A stretch of 64,000 nt of DNA from Sulfuriferula sp. AH1 (GTDB lineage: Bacteria > Pseudomonadota > Gammaproteobacteria > Burkholderiales > Sulfuriferulaceae): the NCBI RefSeq assembly GCF_002162035.1, contig NZ_CP021138.1:434001-498000 (forward strand), given 5' to 3'. The position numbers and the translations under genes were made by a program. The notes under the pieces were generated by a model. That model saw nothing but the letters and a program-made list of their open reading frames with translations. It searched no databases and had not been told where the DNA came from. Below, piece after piece: positions 1-10,147 of the stretch (positions are counted from its first letter, which is position 1; every line of letters starts with the position of its first letter).

Positions 1-275
1 TGTTCTCGGCGATGCTGGAGACAATCAAGCGCGAAGTCACGCAGATCACGTTGACGGTGCAGATTCATTCCGAAGCCGATATCGAGGCTGTAGAGACGCC
101 AGCATCATTGGCTAACGTCGAATATCATCATGCCGATTATGATGAGGCGTTGGCAGGGGAAGACGAGCCAATCAACGAAAAGGTACCTTCCCAATATGCC
201 AATGTCGGCCGCAATGATCCATGCCCGTGCGGTTCCGGTAAAAAATTCAAGCACTGCCATGGCAAATTGAGCTAA
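1..275 (+). CDS. secA: SecA preprotein translocase ATPase, C-terminal fragment
   Basis: This is the last part of SecA, the ATP-driven motor that pushes unfolded preproteins through SecYEG at the inner membrane. The frame is already open at base 3 and ends at a TAA at 273-275, so the gene begins before the window. The opening residues ([12 protein letters not shown]) match the end of the helical wing and scaffold region. The tail holds the zinc-binding SEC-C module [14 protein letters not shown], whose three Cys and one His bind zinc and help contact SecB. About 90 residues are visible. SEC-C modules also occur in other proteins, but the preceding sequence is typical of SecA. Confidence 0.93.
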   Translation, partial: FSAMLETIKREVTQITLTVQIHSEADIEAVETPASLANVEYHHADYDEALAGEDEPINEKVPSQYANVGRNDPCPCGSGKKFKHCHGKLS

Positions 276-373
276 TCGCAACCAGGGCGCAGCGCAATTT
301 ACTGTAAACACCGATGTGATTGGTCAGCCAGATCAAGCAGTCGGTGTTTTGTTTTTCCTTTCGGTACCTGTCC

Positions 374-1522
374 ATGAAACGCATTACCGCATCCCCACGG
401 CTCACTCGTGAATCGACCAAATTGGTCCGGCTTGCGCTGGCTTTGCACACATCGGGCAGCCTGCTGGAAAGCCAGTCATGGCAACAGCAGATCAATAGAC
501 TGATCGCGACTTTGTTCCAGAAAAAACAGAACGAAATGCTGGAGCAGTCGCTGGATTATCTGTGGACGGAGAATCCGCCCGCATGCGATGTGCTGGCGCA
601 ATTGATCGAAAGCTATGCGGAAAGCATCGTCGATGCGGATGCTGCGGATGCAGTGCTGATCGCGATCCCTTTGCTGGTATGGTCGCGTTACGCCATTCCC
701 ACCGGTCAGATCGGCAAGCCGCGCTTGCGGGAATTGCACGAACTGATGATGACGCATGTGCTGGCGGATTCTGCGCGGCTGGCGATTGCCGATGTGTTGT
801 TTAGCCCGGATCAATTGCCGCGCGGATTCACCGAGACCCGGGCGCTGCTGCAGCAACTGGCGCAATGCGCAGCCGATGGACAGGATCTGCATCTGGACAG
901 CTCGGAATTGATCGCCGCAGGAGAATTTGTTGCAGATGTGCGTTATATCTTTGCCGCAGTCGTCGTGGACAAAGGAGCGCCGTTATTCCGCTGGCAGCAG
1001 GCCGATATCACTCAGAGTGAAGCGTTGCAGGCCTGGCAGTTGCATACCAAATCCACTTTTGCAGCGATGCTGCCCGGTTGCCATTTTCAAGGGCTATTGC
1101 CTAACGCGTTTTTTAGCGCGTGGCGCAAGCTGGAACATGAAGCGCGGGCTTTTTCCCTGCAGGCGGCCATCGCCTATCTGTGCACGATGCTGAATGTTGA
1201 ACCCGGTGAATTGCGCGCAGTGATTGCGCCATTCTACGATCAGGTGCTGGAAGAGTATCGCATCGGTTTCGGTTTGCTGCGCTCGCCACAGGTGCTGCAC
1301 GGCGTGGTATGGCCGCTGATCGGCGATGAAAGCGAAGAGAGCGATATTCTCAGTCAAATCGAGCACGAACTGGGCGCGCTGGGCAAGACTGTGGTATTGA
1401 CGACAGCAATGCCGATGGAATATTGCGATGATTGCGGTACGCCATTGTTTCCGAATGCCGATGCAGAGCTGGTGCATCCGGAAATGCCGGAATCGGACAG
1501 CGCATTGCCGCAGTTGCATTGA
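374..1522 (+). CDS. DUF2863 family protein
   Basis: A protein of about 382 residues that I recognise as the betaproteobacterial DUF2863 family, which has no known function. It has no signal peptide or membrane segment. Near the C-terminus there is a pair of cysteines in EYCDDCGTPLFPNADAE, which looks like a small metal-binding or zinc-ribbon-like end. The frame is open from 320, but I chose the ATG at 374 because the protein then begins MKRITASPRLTRES; no good Shine-Dalgarno supports either start. It follows secA after about 100 bases with no clear terminator and converges on the pteridine reductase. The family call is from memory, so moderate certainty. Confidence 0.75.
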   Translation: MKRITASPRLTRESTKLVRLALALHTSGSLLESQSWQQQINRLIATLFQKKQNEMLEQSLDYLWTENPPACDVLAQLIESYAESIVDADAADAVLIAIPLLVWSRYAIPTGQIGKPRLRELHELMMTHVLADSARLAIADVLFSPDQLPRGFTETRALLQQLAQCAADGQDLHLDSSELIAAGEFVADVRYIFAAVVVDKGAPLFRWQQADITQSEALQAWQLHTKSTFAAMLPGCHFQGLLPNAFFSAWRKLEHEARAFSLQAAIAYLCTMLNVEPGELRAVIAPFYDQVLEEYRIGFGLLRSPQVLHGVVWPLIGDESEESDILSQIEHELGALGKTVVLTTAMPMEYCDDCGTPLFPNADAELVHPEMPESDSALPQLH

Positions 1523-1534
1523 ACCCGCTGGTGT

Positions 1535-2278
1535 TTACAGCCGGACGCTACGGCCGCCGTCGACGTTAATGACTTGTCCGGTCACATAGTTGGCCTCGGC
1601 AACCAGATAATGTACGGCCTTGGCGATGTCGTCCGGATCGCCGGCCTGTTTGAGGATGGTGTGCGAAATAATACGCTGGCGCGATACTTCGTCCAGATCC
1701 GGCGCATCTTCCGGCCAGATGATAGGGCCGGGTGCGACAGCATTGACGCGCACTTCGGGCCCCAATTCACGTGCCAGTGAGCGGGTCAGCCCGACCAGCC
1801 CGGCTTTGGCGATGCTGTAAATCACGTAATTTTTCATCGGCCGTTCCGCATGAATGTCGGTGATATTGACGATGCAGCCTTGCTGCCGGCGCAATTCGGC
1901 AGCGGCAGCCTGAGCCAGAAACAGCGGGGCCTTGAGGTTGGTGCCGATCAAATCCAGCCAGTTGCTTTCGCTGATGGCGCCTATCGGCGAGGCATAAAAA
2001 CTGGAAGCATTGTTGATGAGTACGTCGAGTTGGCCAAAACTGGAGAGTGTGGTCTGAATCAGATTGGGGAAGCTGTCGCAGTCGAGCAGGTCGGCCTGGA
2101 TCAGCGTGACGGAGCCTGCGCGGATGGCATTGAGCTCGGTTTGCAGCGCACGCGCTTCGGTCACCGAGGAACGGTAATGCACCATCAGATTGGCGCCGGC
2201 CCGATGAAGGCGCCGGCAGATGGCTGCGCCTACGCGTTTTGCGCCTCCGGTGATCAATACTGTTTTGCCTTGCATCAT
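1535..2278 (-). CDS. pteridine reductase (short-chain dehydrogenase)
   Basis: An NADPH-dependent short-chain dehydrogenase of the pteridine reductase (PTR1/FolM-like) type, expected to reduce dihydrofolate or biopterin-type pterins in the cytoplasm. The nucleotide-binding motif TGGAKRVG lies at residues 10-17; the Arg at position 15 fits NADPH preference. The catalytic set is Asp141, Tyr154 and Lys158, in NITD and YSIAK. The Asp replacing the usual Ser, and the 13 and 4 residue spacing, match PTR1-type enzymes rather than generic dehydrogenases. The length of 247 residues is normal. Translation may start at the second Met (2275), which is better spaced from an AAGGA. The gene is divergent from the MidA-type methyltransferase, with 41 bases between the starts. 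Confidence 0.85.
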   Translation of the reverse strand: MMQGKTVLITGGAKRVGAAICRRLHRAGANLMVHYRSSVTEARALQTELNAIRAGSVTLIQADLLDCDSFPNLIQTTLSSFGQLDVLINNASSFYASPIGAISESNWLDLIGTNLKAPLFLAQAAAAELRRQQGCIVNITDIHAERPMKNYVIYSIAKAGLVGLTRSLARELGPEVRVNAVAPGPIIWPEDAPDLDEVSRQRIISHTILKQAGDPDDIAKAVHYLVAEANYVTGQVINVDGGRSVRL

Positions 2279-2319
2279 ATTTCCTTTATGCTTACGTCAT
2301 TTTACCATTAGCCAATACG

Positions 2320-3465
2320 ATGTCTCTACCCGCCCCTACCCCTGCTGCGTTAACGATCAGCACGCAGCTTACCCAGCATATTGCGAGTGAAATAGCAGAA
2401 CATGGCTGGATTTCGTTCGCGCGCTATATGGAGCTTGCGCTCTATGCACCAGGGCTGGGTTATTACAGTGCGGGGGCAGCAAAATTCGGCGCGGCTGGGG
2501 ATTTTGTAACCGCACCGGAAATCTCGCCGCTGTTTGGACGTAGCCTAGCACAGCAGATCGCTCAGGTGTTGAAGATGACGGGCGGTGATGTACTGGAAGT
2601 GGGGGCAGGTAGCGGACGTCTGGCATGCGATGTCATGGCAGAACTGGCGCGTTTGGATAGCATGCCGCAGCGCTATTGCATCCTGGAAGTAAGCGCCGAC
2701 TTGCGTGAGCGCCAGCAGCGCTTGCTGGCGACCGAGTTGCCCGAGTGGGCGGCGCGCGTAGTGTGGCTGGATCGTTTGCCGAATGCGTTTAACGGCTGCA
2801 TCATCGGCAATGAGGTACTGGATGCCATGCCGGTCCATGTGCTGCACTGGCATGATGGCGGCATAGCCGAACGTGGCGTGGTCCGGGAGGGCGAGCGATT
2901 CGGGTGGGGCGATCGCGTCCTGCCAGCCGGACGCTTGCGCGAGCAGGCAGAAGCGTTGCAGGTGCCTGGCGAGTATATCAGCGAGGTGGGTCTGGCTGCG
3001 CAAGGGTTCATCAGCAGCTTGGGCCAATGCCTGACCGCTGGGGCTATTGTCATGATTGACTACGGTTTCGGCGAGAGTGAGTACTACCATCCGCAGCGCG
3101 ATCAGGGCACCATCATGTGTCATTATCGTCAGCATGCGCATGATGATCCATTCCATTTTCCGGGTTTGCAGGACATCACCGCACATGTCGATTTTACTGC
3201 AATGGCGGTGGCCGGCATCGATGCAGGTTTAAGCCTGGCCGGTTATACCAGTCAGGCGCAATTCCTCATCAATTGCGGCATCACTGACCTGCTTGCGCAA
3301 ACGCCGGCAACCGATGTCGCGGCCTATATTCCTCAAGTCACGGCCGTGCAAAAATTGATGAGCCCTGCGGAAATGGGGGAGCTGTTTAAAGTGATGGCAT
3401 GGACGCGCGGCCTCGATATACCTCTGCTGGGATTTGCGCAAGGCGATCAGCGCCGGCGTTTGTGA
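2320..3465 (+). CDS. MidA/NDUFAF7-type SAM-dependent methyltransferase
   Basis: A class I SAM-dependent methyltransferase of the DUF185 family, related to mitochondrial NDUFAF7/MidA, which methylates an arginine of a complex I subunit. The bacterial substrate is not established. The N-terminal signature includes FARYMELALYAPGLGYYS and FGAAGDFVTAPEISPLFG, followed by the SAM-binding motif VLEVGAGSGRLACDV at about residue 90 and MIDYGFGESEYYHP near residue 245. At 381 residues it has typical length. It lies divergent from the pteridine reductase and just upstream of waaA, whose start is 11 bases past its stop, so the two are probably co-transcribed. Confidence 0.87.
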   Translation: MSLPAPTPAALTISTQLTQHIASEIAEHGWISFARYMELALYAPGLGYYSAGAAKFGAAGDFVTAPEISPLFGRSLAQQIAQVLKMTGGDVLEVGAGSGRLACDVMAELARLDSMPQRYCILEVSADLRERQQRLLATELPEWAARVVWLDRLPNAFNGCIIGNEVLDAMPVHVLHWHDGGIAERGVVREGERFGWGDRVLPAGRLREQAEALQVPGEYISEVGLAAQGFISSLGQCLTAGAIVMIDYGFGESEYYHPQRDQGTIMCHYRQHAHDDPFHFPGLQDITAHVDFTAMAVAGIDAGLSLAGYTSQAQFLINCGITDLLAQTPATDVAAYIPQVTAVQKLMSPAEMGELFKVMAWTRGLDIPLLGFAQGDQRRRL

Positions 3466-3476
3466 GCACCCACTGC

Positions 3477-4736
3477 ATGCTGTCGCGTTTATTTTATTCG
3501 CTGATGCTGGTGCTGGCATTGCCGTACCTGGTGCTGCATCTGCTTTGGCGCGGCTGGCGGCAGCGCGGTTATTGGCGACATTGGGGGGAGCGTTTCGGTT
3601 TTTATACCCGGCGCAGCGCCAGACCGGTGATCTGGCTGCATGCGGTGTCCGTGGGCGAGACCCGCGCTGCCGTGCCGCTGGTGCAGTCTTTGCTGGCGCG
3701 TTACCCCGGCCACCAGATACTGCTTACCCATACCACTCCTACCGGGCGCGAGACCAGTGAGCAGCTCTTCGGCGATAAGGTATGGCGGGTGTATCTGCCA
3801 TACGATTATGCTTTTGCGGTACGCCGTTTCGTGCGGCAATTTCGTCCTGTTCTGGGCATGCTGATGGAAACCGAAATCTGGCCGAATCTGATTGCGATCT
3901 GCCGCTGCGAAGGGGTGCCGGTCATGCTGGTCAATGCCCGGTTGTCCGAACGTTCGGCGCGACGTTACCGGCGCCTGGCCGGACTGGTGCGATACAGTTT
4001 GACTGGCTTGACCGCCATTGCCGCGCAAACGCCGGCAGACGCAGTGCGCTTGCAAGCGCTGGGCGGCCAGCAGATCAAGGTCATGGGCAATCTGAAATTC
4101 GACAGTGTGCCGCCGGTGGCGCAATTGCAGCTTGGTCAGCAATGGCGCAGCGCTATCGGCGAACAGCGTCCGGTGTGGCTTGCCGCCAGCACGCGTGAAG
4201 GTGAGGAGGCGCTGGTGCTGGATGCGTGGCAGCGGCTCCACGCTGCCGCAGCGTTGCTGATTATCGTGCCGCGGCATCCGCAACGTTTTGACGAAGTGGC
4301 CGCCTTGCTGGAAAAGCGCGATATCCGTTATCAGCGACGCAGCAGCGGTCAGCCGGTCGATGCGAGTACGCAAGTATGGCTGGGTGACAGCATGGGCGAG
4401 TTGTTCGCCTATTACCGGGCGGCGGATGTGGCTTTGGTTGGCGGCAGCCTGTTGCCGCTGGGTGGCCAGAATCTGATTGAGGCCGCTGCTGTTGGCTGTC
4501 CGGTCATCATCGGGCAGCATGTGTGGAATTTTGCCGAAGTTAGCCGTGCCGCCCTTGCCAGCGGCGCGGCGTTACAGGTAAACAGCCCGGAAGCATTGGC
4601 GTTGGCTGTCGGGCGACTGCTGAACGACGGCGTGCGACGCGAACAAATGCGCCAGGCGGCACTGGCTTTTGCCCGCAGTCATCAAGGTGCAACCGAACGT
4701 TTGCTGACATTGGTGGCCAGTCATCTGGCCGCTTAG
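3477..4736 (+). CDS. waaA: 3-deoxy-D-manno-octulosonic acid (Kdo) transferase
   Basis: Kdo transferase adds Kdo from CMP-Kdo to lipid IVA, the first step of lipopolysaccharide core assembly, on the inner face of the inner membrane. A single N-terminal membrane anchor (LFYSLMLVLALPYLVLHLL) comes first, then HAVSVGETRAAVPL near residue 45, the TGRETSEQLFG and LMETEIWPNL motifs, and the C-terminal donor-site region PRHPQRFDEV and GGSLLPLGGQNLIEAA. I chose the ATG at 3477 because it puts the membrane anchor at the start; the frame stays open further upstream into the methyltransferase gene. Its length of about 419 residues is normal. Its end overlaps the convergent tolC-type gene by 4 bases. Confidence 0.92.
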   Translation: MLSRLFYSLMLVLALPYLVLHLLWRGWRQRGYWRHWGERFGFYTRRSARPVIWLHAVSVGETRAAVPLVQSLLARYPGHQILLTHTTPTGRETSEQLFGDKVWRVYLPYDYAFAVRRFVRQFRPVLGMLMETEIWPNLIAICRCEGVPVMLVNARLSERSARRYRRLAGLVRYSLTGLTAIAAQTPADAVRLQALGGQQIKVMGNLKFDSVPPVAQLQLGQQWRSAIGEQRPVWLAASTREGEEALVLDAWQRLHAAAALLIIVPRHPQRFDEVAALLEKRDIRYQRRSSGQPVDASTQVWLGDSMGELFAYYRAADVALVGGSLLPLGGQNLIEAAAVGCPVIIGQHVWNFAEVSRAALASGAALQVNSPEALALAVGRLLNDGVRREQMRQAALAFARSHQGATERLLTLVASHLAA

Positions 4737-6022
4737 TTGACTTCGGCCAGGTCGGCTTCGCGCAGCGTGCCGAGGTCGGCTTTGAGGCGCAGTTTTGCCA
4801 GCCAGTAACCATAGCGTGCTGCAGCCAGATCGCGCTGTGCGGCATAGTATTGCTGTTGCGCATTGAGTACATCGATATTGGTGCGTATGCCTACCGTCAG
4901 CCCGAGTTTGTTGGACTCAAGCGCTGACAGGCTGGCGTTGACTGCCTGCGTATAAGCCGCTACCTGCGCTGCCTGACTGTTGATGTTGCTGGCGGCCTGC
5001 CGGATGTTGAGATCGATCTGGCGGCGGATGACCAGCAGGTTCTGCTGGGCGCGGTCCTTGTTGGCTTCGGCTTCGCGGATGCGTGAACTGACCAGACCGC
5101 CTTGGTAGAGCGGCAGGTTGAGAGCAAGCCCGATGCTGGCATTGCGCGTATCGACGAAGGTGTTGCCGAAGAGCTGGTTGGTGTTGTCGGTGTAATTGGC
5201 GACGGCGTCCAGTGTAGGCAAGTGACCACTGCGGGCGCGTGCGATCTCCTGCTCTGCAATATTGAAGCTGGCTTGCTCGATCTGGATTTGCGGGTTGTTA
5301 TCTACGGCATCGGCTATCCAGTTGTTGAGCTGATTCAGCGCTATCGGGTTCAACGGGTAGTGCGTATTGAGTCCGCGAAGTGTGTTCGGCAGTTTGCCCG
5401 TCAGAACGGACAAGGCCTGTTGCTTGATGTTGAGATCGTTCTGCGCGGCAATGAGCTGGGCCTGGGTGAGTTCGAAGCGGGCCCGGGCTTCATCGGTGTC
5501 GGTAATGGTTGCGGTGCCTGCAGTGAAATTGGCTTTGGCGAGTTCCAGCTGCTGATTGATCGCTGTTTTTTGAGTCTGCAATACATTCAGATTATCTTGC
5601 GCCAGCAGCACGTCGAAATACGCGCTGGCAACCCGCAATATCAGCTCTTGCTGTTTGCTGTCGAGTTGCGCGGAGTTGGCGCGGATCAGCTGTTTGGCTT
5701 GTTCGTATTGAACCAGACTGGCCTTCCGGTACAGAGGCTGCGTTACATTGACGCCCATGCCGTTGGAGCTGTAGTTTTGTACACCGCCAAACGATGAGTC
5801 GGTGCGGTTCTGCTGGACATTGGCATTGAGCTGGATTTGCGGCAGCAGGGCTGAACGTGCTTGCGGCAGTTTTTCCAGACCGGCGCGATAGTTGGCCAAG
5901 CTGGCGGCATATTCGGCGTCATGATTCAACGCATCCGCGTAGACGTGGCTTAACTCGCTGGCAAAGCTGGCCGGGTTCCAGACCGCGAGCAACAGCAGCA
6001 AAGCGCGAGTTAATTTAGGCAT
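4733..6022 (-). CDS. tolC: TolC family outer-membrane efflux/type I secretion protein
   Basis: An outer-membrane channel of the TolC family, which forms a trimeric beta-barrel with a long periplasmic helical tunnel and works with RND or ABC exporters. A signal peptide (MPKLTRALLLLLAVWNPASFAS) is followed by DALNHDAEYAASLANYRAGLEKLPQARSAL-type helical repeats seen twice, the expected internal duplication; the second half carries the matching IASFNIAEQEIARARSGHLP-like repeat. Length is about 430 residues, typical. A GTG at 6031 is possible, but the ATG at 6022 gives the cleaner signal peptide. It is the third gene of pcm-rhodanese-tolC. No partner pump is encoded nearby, so the exporter it serves is unknown. 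Confidence 0.88.
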   Translation of the reverse strand: MPKLTRALLLLLAVWNPASFASELSHVYADALNHDAEYAASLANYRAGLEKLPQARSALLPQIQLNANVQQNRTDSSFGGVQNYSSNGMGVNVTQPLYRKASLVQYEQAKQLIRANSAQLDSKQQELILRVASAYFDVLLAQDNLNVLQTQKTAINQQLELAKANFTAGTATITDTDEARARFELTQAQLIAAQNDLNIKQQALSVLTGKLPNTLRGLNTHYPLNPIALNQLNNWIADAVDNNPQIQIEQASFNIAEQEIARARSGHLPTLDAVANYTDNTNQLFGNTFVDTRNASIGLALNLPLYQGGLVSSRIREAEANKDRAQQNLLVIRRQIDLNIRQAASNINSQAAQVAAYTQAVNASLSALESNKLGLTVGIRTNIDVLNAQQQYYAAQRDLAAARYGYWLAKLRLKADLGTLREADLAEVN

Positions 6023-6035
6023 TTGAGGCACCCGG

Positions 6036-6359
6036 TTAATAGGTCGGCATGTTTTTATCTACTGATTGCGCCCAGGCATCTACGCCGCCCTGCAAATTAT
6101 AAACATGTTCAAATCCGGAGTATTCCAGGAAACGTGCAATTTGCATGCTGCGTACACCATGATGGCAAATTACAACGATCTCGGTTTGCGCGTCAAGCTT
6201 ATCCAGCTGGGAGGGTACCGAGTGCATGGGCATCAGTTGCGCGCCGCTGATGTGCGCAATCTGATATTCCCAGGGTTCGCGCACATCGAGCAGCAATGGC
6301 GCTACGCGTGAGTCGTCGGCAAGCCATTGCTGCAAATGCTGCGCATTGATGTGTTGCAT
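6036..6359 (-). CDS. single-domain rhodanese-like protein
   Basis: A 107-residue cytoplasmic rhodanese domain, the kind that carries a persulfide on an active-site cysteine for sulfur transfer. The loop CHHGVRS holds the candidate nucleophile Cys65, and the family hallmarks LLDVREPWEYQIAHISGA and NLQGGVDAWA are both present. It sits 3 bases after pcm and 13 bases before the likely tolC start, so the three genes form one transcript. This trio recurs in betaproteobacteria in my memory, but I know of no established reason for the grouping. The physiological donor and acceptor cannot be read from the sequence. Confidence 0.88.
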   Translation of the reverse strand: MQHINAQHLQQWLADDSRVAPLLLDVREPWEYQIAHISGAQLMPMHSVPSQLDKLDAQTEIVVICHHGVRSMQIARFLEYSGFEHVYNLQGGVDAWAQSVDKNMPTY

Positions 6360-6362
6360 GCC

Positions 6363-7016
6363 TTAAAACACAAAGCGCTCGGGCTGCACTGCATTCTTGA
6401 GCAGCGGTATATTGGTTTCAAACAGGGTAATCGTGTTATACGCGTCTTCTGCGACACAGGTAATCAGCTGCGCGGTCATTGCCGGCGCATCCCCGGTGAT
6501 CGCGAACAGGCGCCCGCCAATCTTCAGGTCATGCATGAAAGTTTCCGGCAATACGGGGGTCGAACCGGTGAGCACGATCACATCATACTTGCCATGACGT
6601 GACCAGCCCCGGGCTGCATCGCCCACTTCCAGACTGGTATTGGTGTAGCCATGCGCTTGCAGTTTGGCGCTGGCCTGGGTTTTGAATTCAGGAACGATGT
6701 CGACGCTGTGCACGTGCTGGCCGAGCTCGGCAAGCAATGCGGTCAGGTAGCCGCTGCCGGTGCCGATTTCCAGAATGATGTCGGATTTTTTGATGGATAG
6801 TTCCTGCAGAATGCGTGCCTCGAGTTTCGGTGACATCATGACTTCGCCGTGACCCAGCGGGATCTCCATATCCACGAAGGCCAGAGTGCGATACATCTGC
6901 GGGACGAAATCTTCGCGTTTGACCTTGGTTAACAGGTCAAGCACTTGCGGGTTGAGGACATCCCAAGGGCGAATCTGTTGTTCTATCATGTTGAAGCGGG
7001 CTTGTTCGATATTCAT
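6363..7016 (-). CDS. pcm: protein-L-isoaspartate O-methyltransferase
   Basis: Methylates L-isoaspartyl residues that arise by spontaneous damage of Asp and Asn in ageing proteins, using S-adenosylmethionine, so they can return to normal aspartate. The SAM-binding motif ILEIGTGSGYLTALLAELG lies near residues 80-98, preceded by the PIMT signature MEIPLGHGEVMMSPKLEARIL and followed by VHSVDIVPEF. Its 217 residues are normal. It is the first gene of the pcm-rhodanese-tolC unit and is divergent from the thiC riboswitch transcript; the 60-base stretch between its start and the riboswitch must hold both promoters. Confidence 0.92.
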   Translation of the reverse strand: MNIEQARFNMIEQQIRPWDVLNPQVLDLLTKVKREDFVPQMYRTLAFVDMEIPLGHGEVMMSPKLEARILQELSIKKSDIILEIGTGSGYLTALLAELGQHVHSVDIVPEFKTQASAKLQAHGYTNTSLEVGDAARGWSRHGKYDVIVLTGSTPVLPETFMHDLKIGGRLFAITGDAPAMTAQLITCVAEDAYNTITLFETNIPLLKNAVQPERFVF

Positions 7017-7040
7017 TTCTACACCTATATCACTAATCTC

Positions 7041-7067
7041 TTGCGATTATTCCATATTTCCTATAAT
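7041..7067 (+). promoter_or_regulatory. sigma70-type promoter of thiC
   Basis: A TTGCGA at 7041-7046 and a perfect TATAAT at 7062-7067, separated by 15 bases (slightly short). Transcription would begin at about 7074, immediately before the TPP aptamer, which is what the riboswitch needs. The location supports the call more than the -35 match does. Confidence 0.6.
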
Positions 7068-7075
7068 TTAACACC

Positions 7076-9118
<2,043 letters not shown>

Positions 9119-9143
9119 ACAACATTTGGGAATTGTATGCTTC

Positions 9144-9178
9144 CGCAGTTGTCATGGAAGTGGCAACTGCGTTTTTTT
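9144..9178 (+). terminator. intrinsic terminator after thiC
   Basis: CGCAGTTG at 9144-9151 pairs with CAACTGCG at 9164-9171 across a 12-base loop, followed at once by seven T (9172-9178). It makes thiC monocistronic. Confidence 0.85.
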
Positions 9179-9255
9179 GTGCCTGCGTTACGTAAATCGT
9201 TAAGCAGAGTGTCATGCTGCTTTGTTAAGCTGTTTTTATTTTGGGTGATTCGATC

Positions 9256-10083
9256 ATGGATATGGTATTGGCATTAAAAGCATTGATACTCGGGCTGGTT
9301 GAAGGTTTGACTGAATTTCTGCCGATTTCGAGTACCGGACATTTGATATTGGCAGGCGATTTGCTGAATTTTAACGATGAGCGCGGCAAGGCTTTTGAAA
9401 TCATTATTCAGGCGGGAGCGATCCTCGCGGTATGCTGGGAGTATCGCGTCAAGCTGATCGCCGTGACTCGCGGGCTGGGGCAGCCCGATGCCAACCGTTT
9501 TGTCCTGAATCTGTTCATTGCTTTCCTGCCTGCAGCAGTGCTCGGTTTGCTGTTCGCGCATAAAATCAAGGAATATCTGTTCCAGCCGGTACCGGTTGCC
9601 ATGGCCTTTATCATCGGCGGTTTGCTGATTTTATGGGCAGAGAAGCGCCAGCATGTTATCCGGGTGGAAAGTGTCGATGCGATGAACTGGAAAGATGCAC
9701 TTAAAGTAGGTCTCGCCCAGACGCTGGCGCTGATTCCGGGGACTTCGCGTTCCGGCGCAACTATCATCGGCGGCTTGCTGTTCGGCATGTCGCGGCGTAC
9801 AGCGACCGAGTTTTCTTTTTTCCTGGCGATTCCGACCCTGCTGGCGGCAACCTTCTATGAAGCATTCAAGCATCGCGATATCTTATTGCGCTCGGAAGGC
9901 GATTTGATGTTGTTCGTAATCGGTTTTGTGATGTCGTTCGTGAGCGCGATGTTTGCCATACGTGCATTGCTGCGCTTTATCAGCAACCACGATTTTACGG
10001 TGTTTGCATGGTATCGGATCGTGTTTGGCATTGTGGTGCTGGTGACAGCCTATAGCGGCGTGGTGGACTGGTCGGCTAACTGA
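9256..10083 (+). CDS. uppP: undecaprenyl-diphosphatase UppP/BacA
   Basis: Integral membrane phosphatase that turns undecaprenyl diphosphate into the monophosphate carrier needed for peptidoglycan and O-antigen synthesis; overproduction is known to give bacitracin resistance. The family motifs [17 protein letters not shown] near the N-terminus and [20 protein letters not shown] in the middle are both present and form the active site. About seven to eight hydrophobic segments can be seen. I chose the ATG at 9256 because the protein then starts [13 protein letters not shown]; a TTG at 9241 in the same frame is less likely. Length is about 275 residues. It is a single gene, with a terminator upstream and a strong hairpin downstream. 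Confidence 0.95.
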   Translation: MDMVLALKALILGLVEGLTEFLPISSTGHLILAGDLLNFNDERGKAFEIIIQAGAILAVCWEYRVKLIAVTRGLGQPDANRFVLNLFIAFLPAAVLGLLFAHKIKEYLFQPVPVAMAFIIGGLLILWAEKRQHVIRVESVDAMNWKDALKVGLAQTLALIPGTSRSGATIIGGLLFGMSRRTATEFSFFLAIPTLLAATFYEAFKHRDILLRSEGDLMLFVIGFVMSFVSAMFAIRALLRFISNHDFTVFAWYRIVFGIVVLVTAYSGVVDWSAN

Positions 10084-10098
10084 GTAGGTCTTTTTTCC

Positions 10099-10135
10099 AA
10101 ACGACAATGCCCGCGAAAAGCGGGCATTGTCGTTT
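10099..10135. terminator. bidirectional hairpin between uppP and chpA
   Basis: A perfect 16-bp stem: 10099-10114 pairs with 10120-10135 around a GAAAA loop. It separates the convergent ends of uppP and chpA. The run of T after the stem is poor on both strands, so termination may be inefficient, or the hairpin may chiefly protect 3' ends. Confidence 0.65.
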
Positions 10136-10147
10136 GCTTCGCCTGGA

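Noticed and set aside
3489-4520. Minus-strand open frame of 343 codons antisense to waaA
   Set aside because: The translation has no recognisable domain, and waaA on the plus strand is clear.
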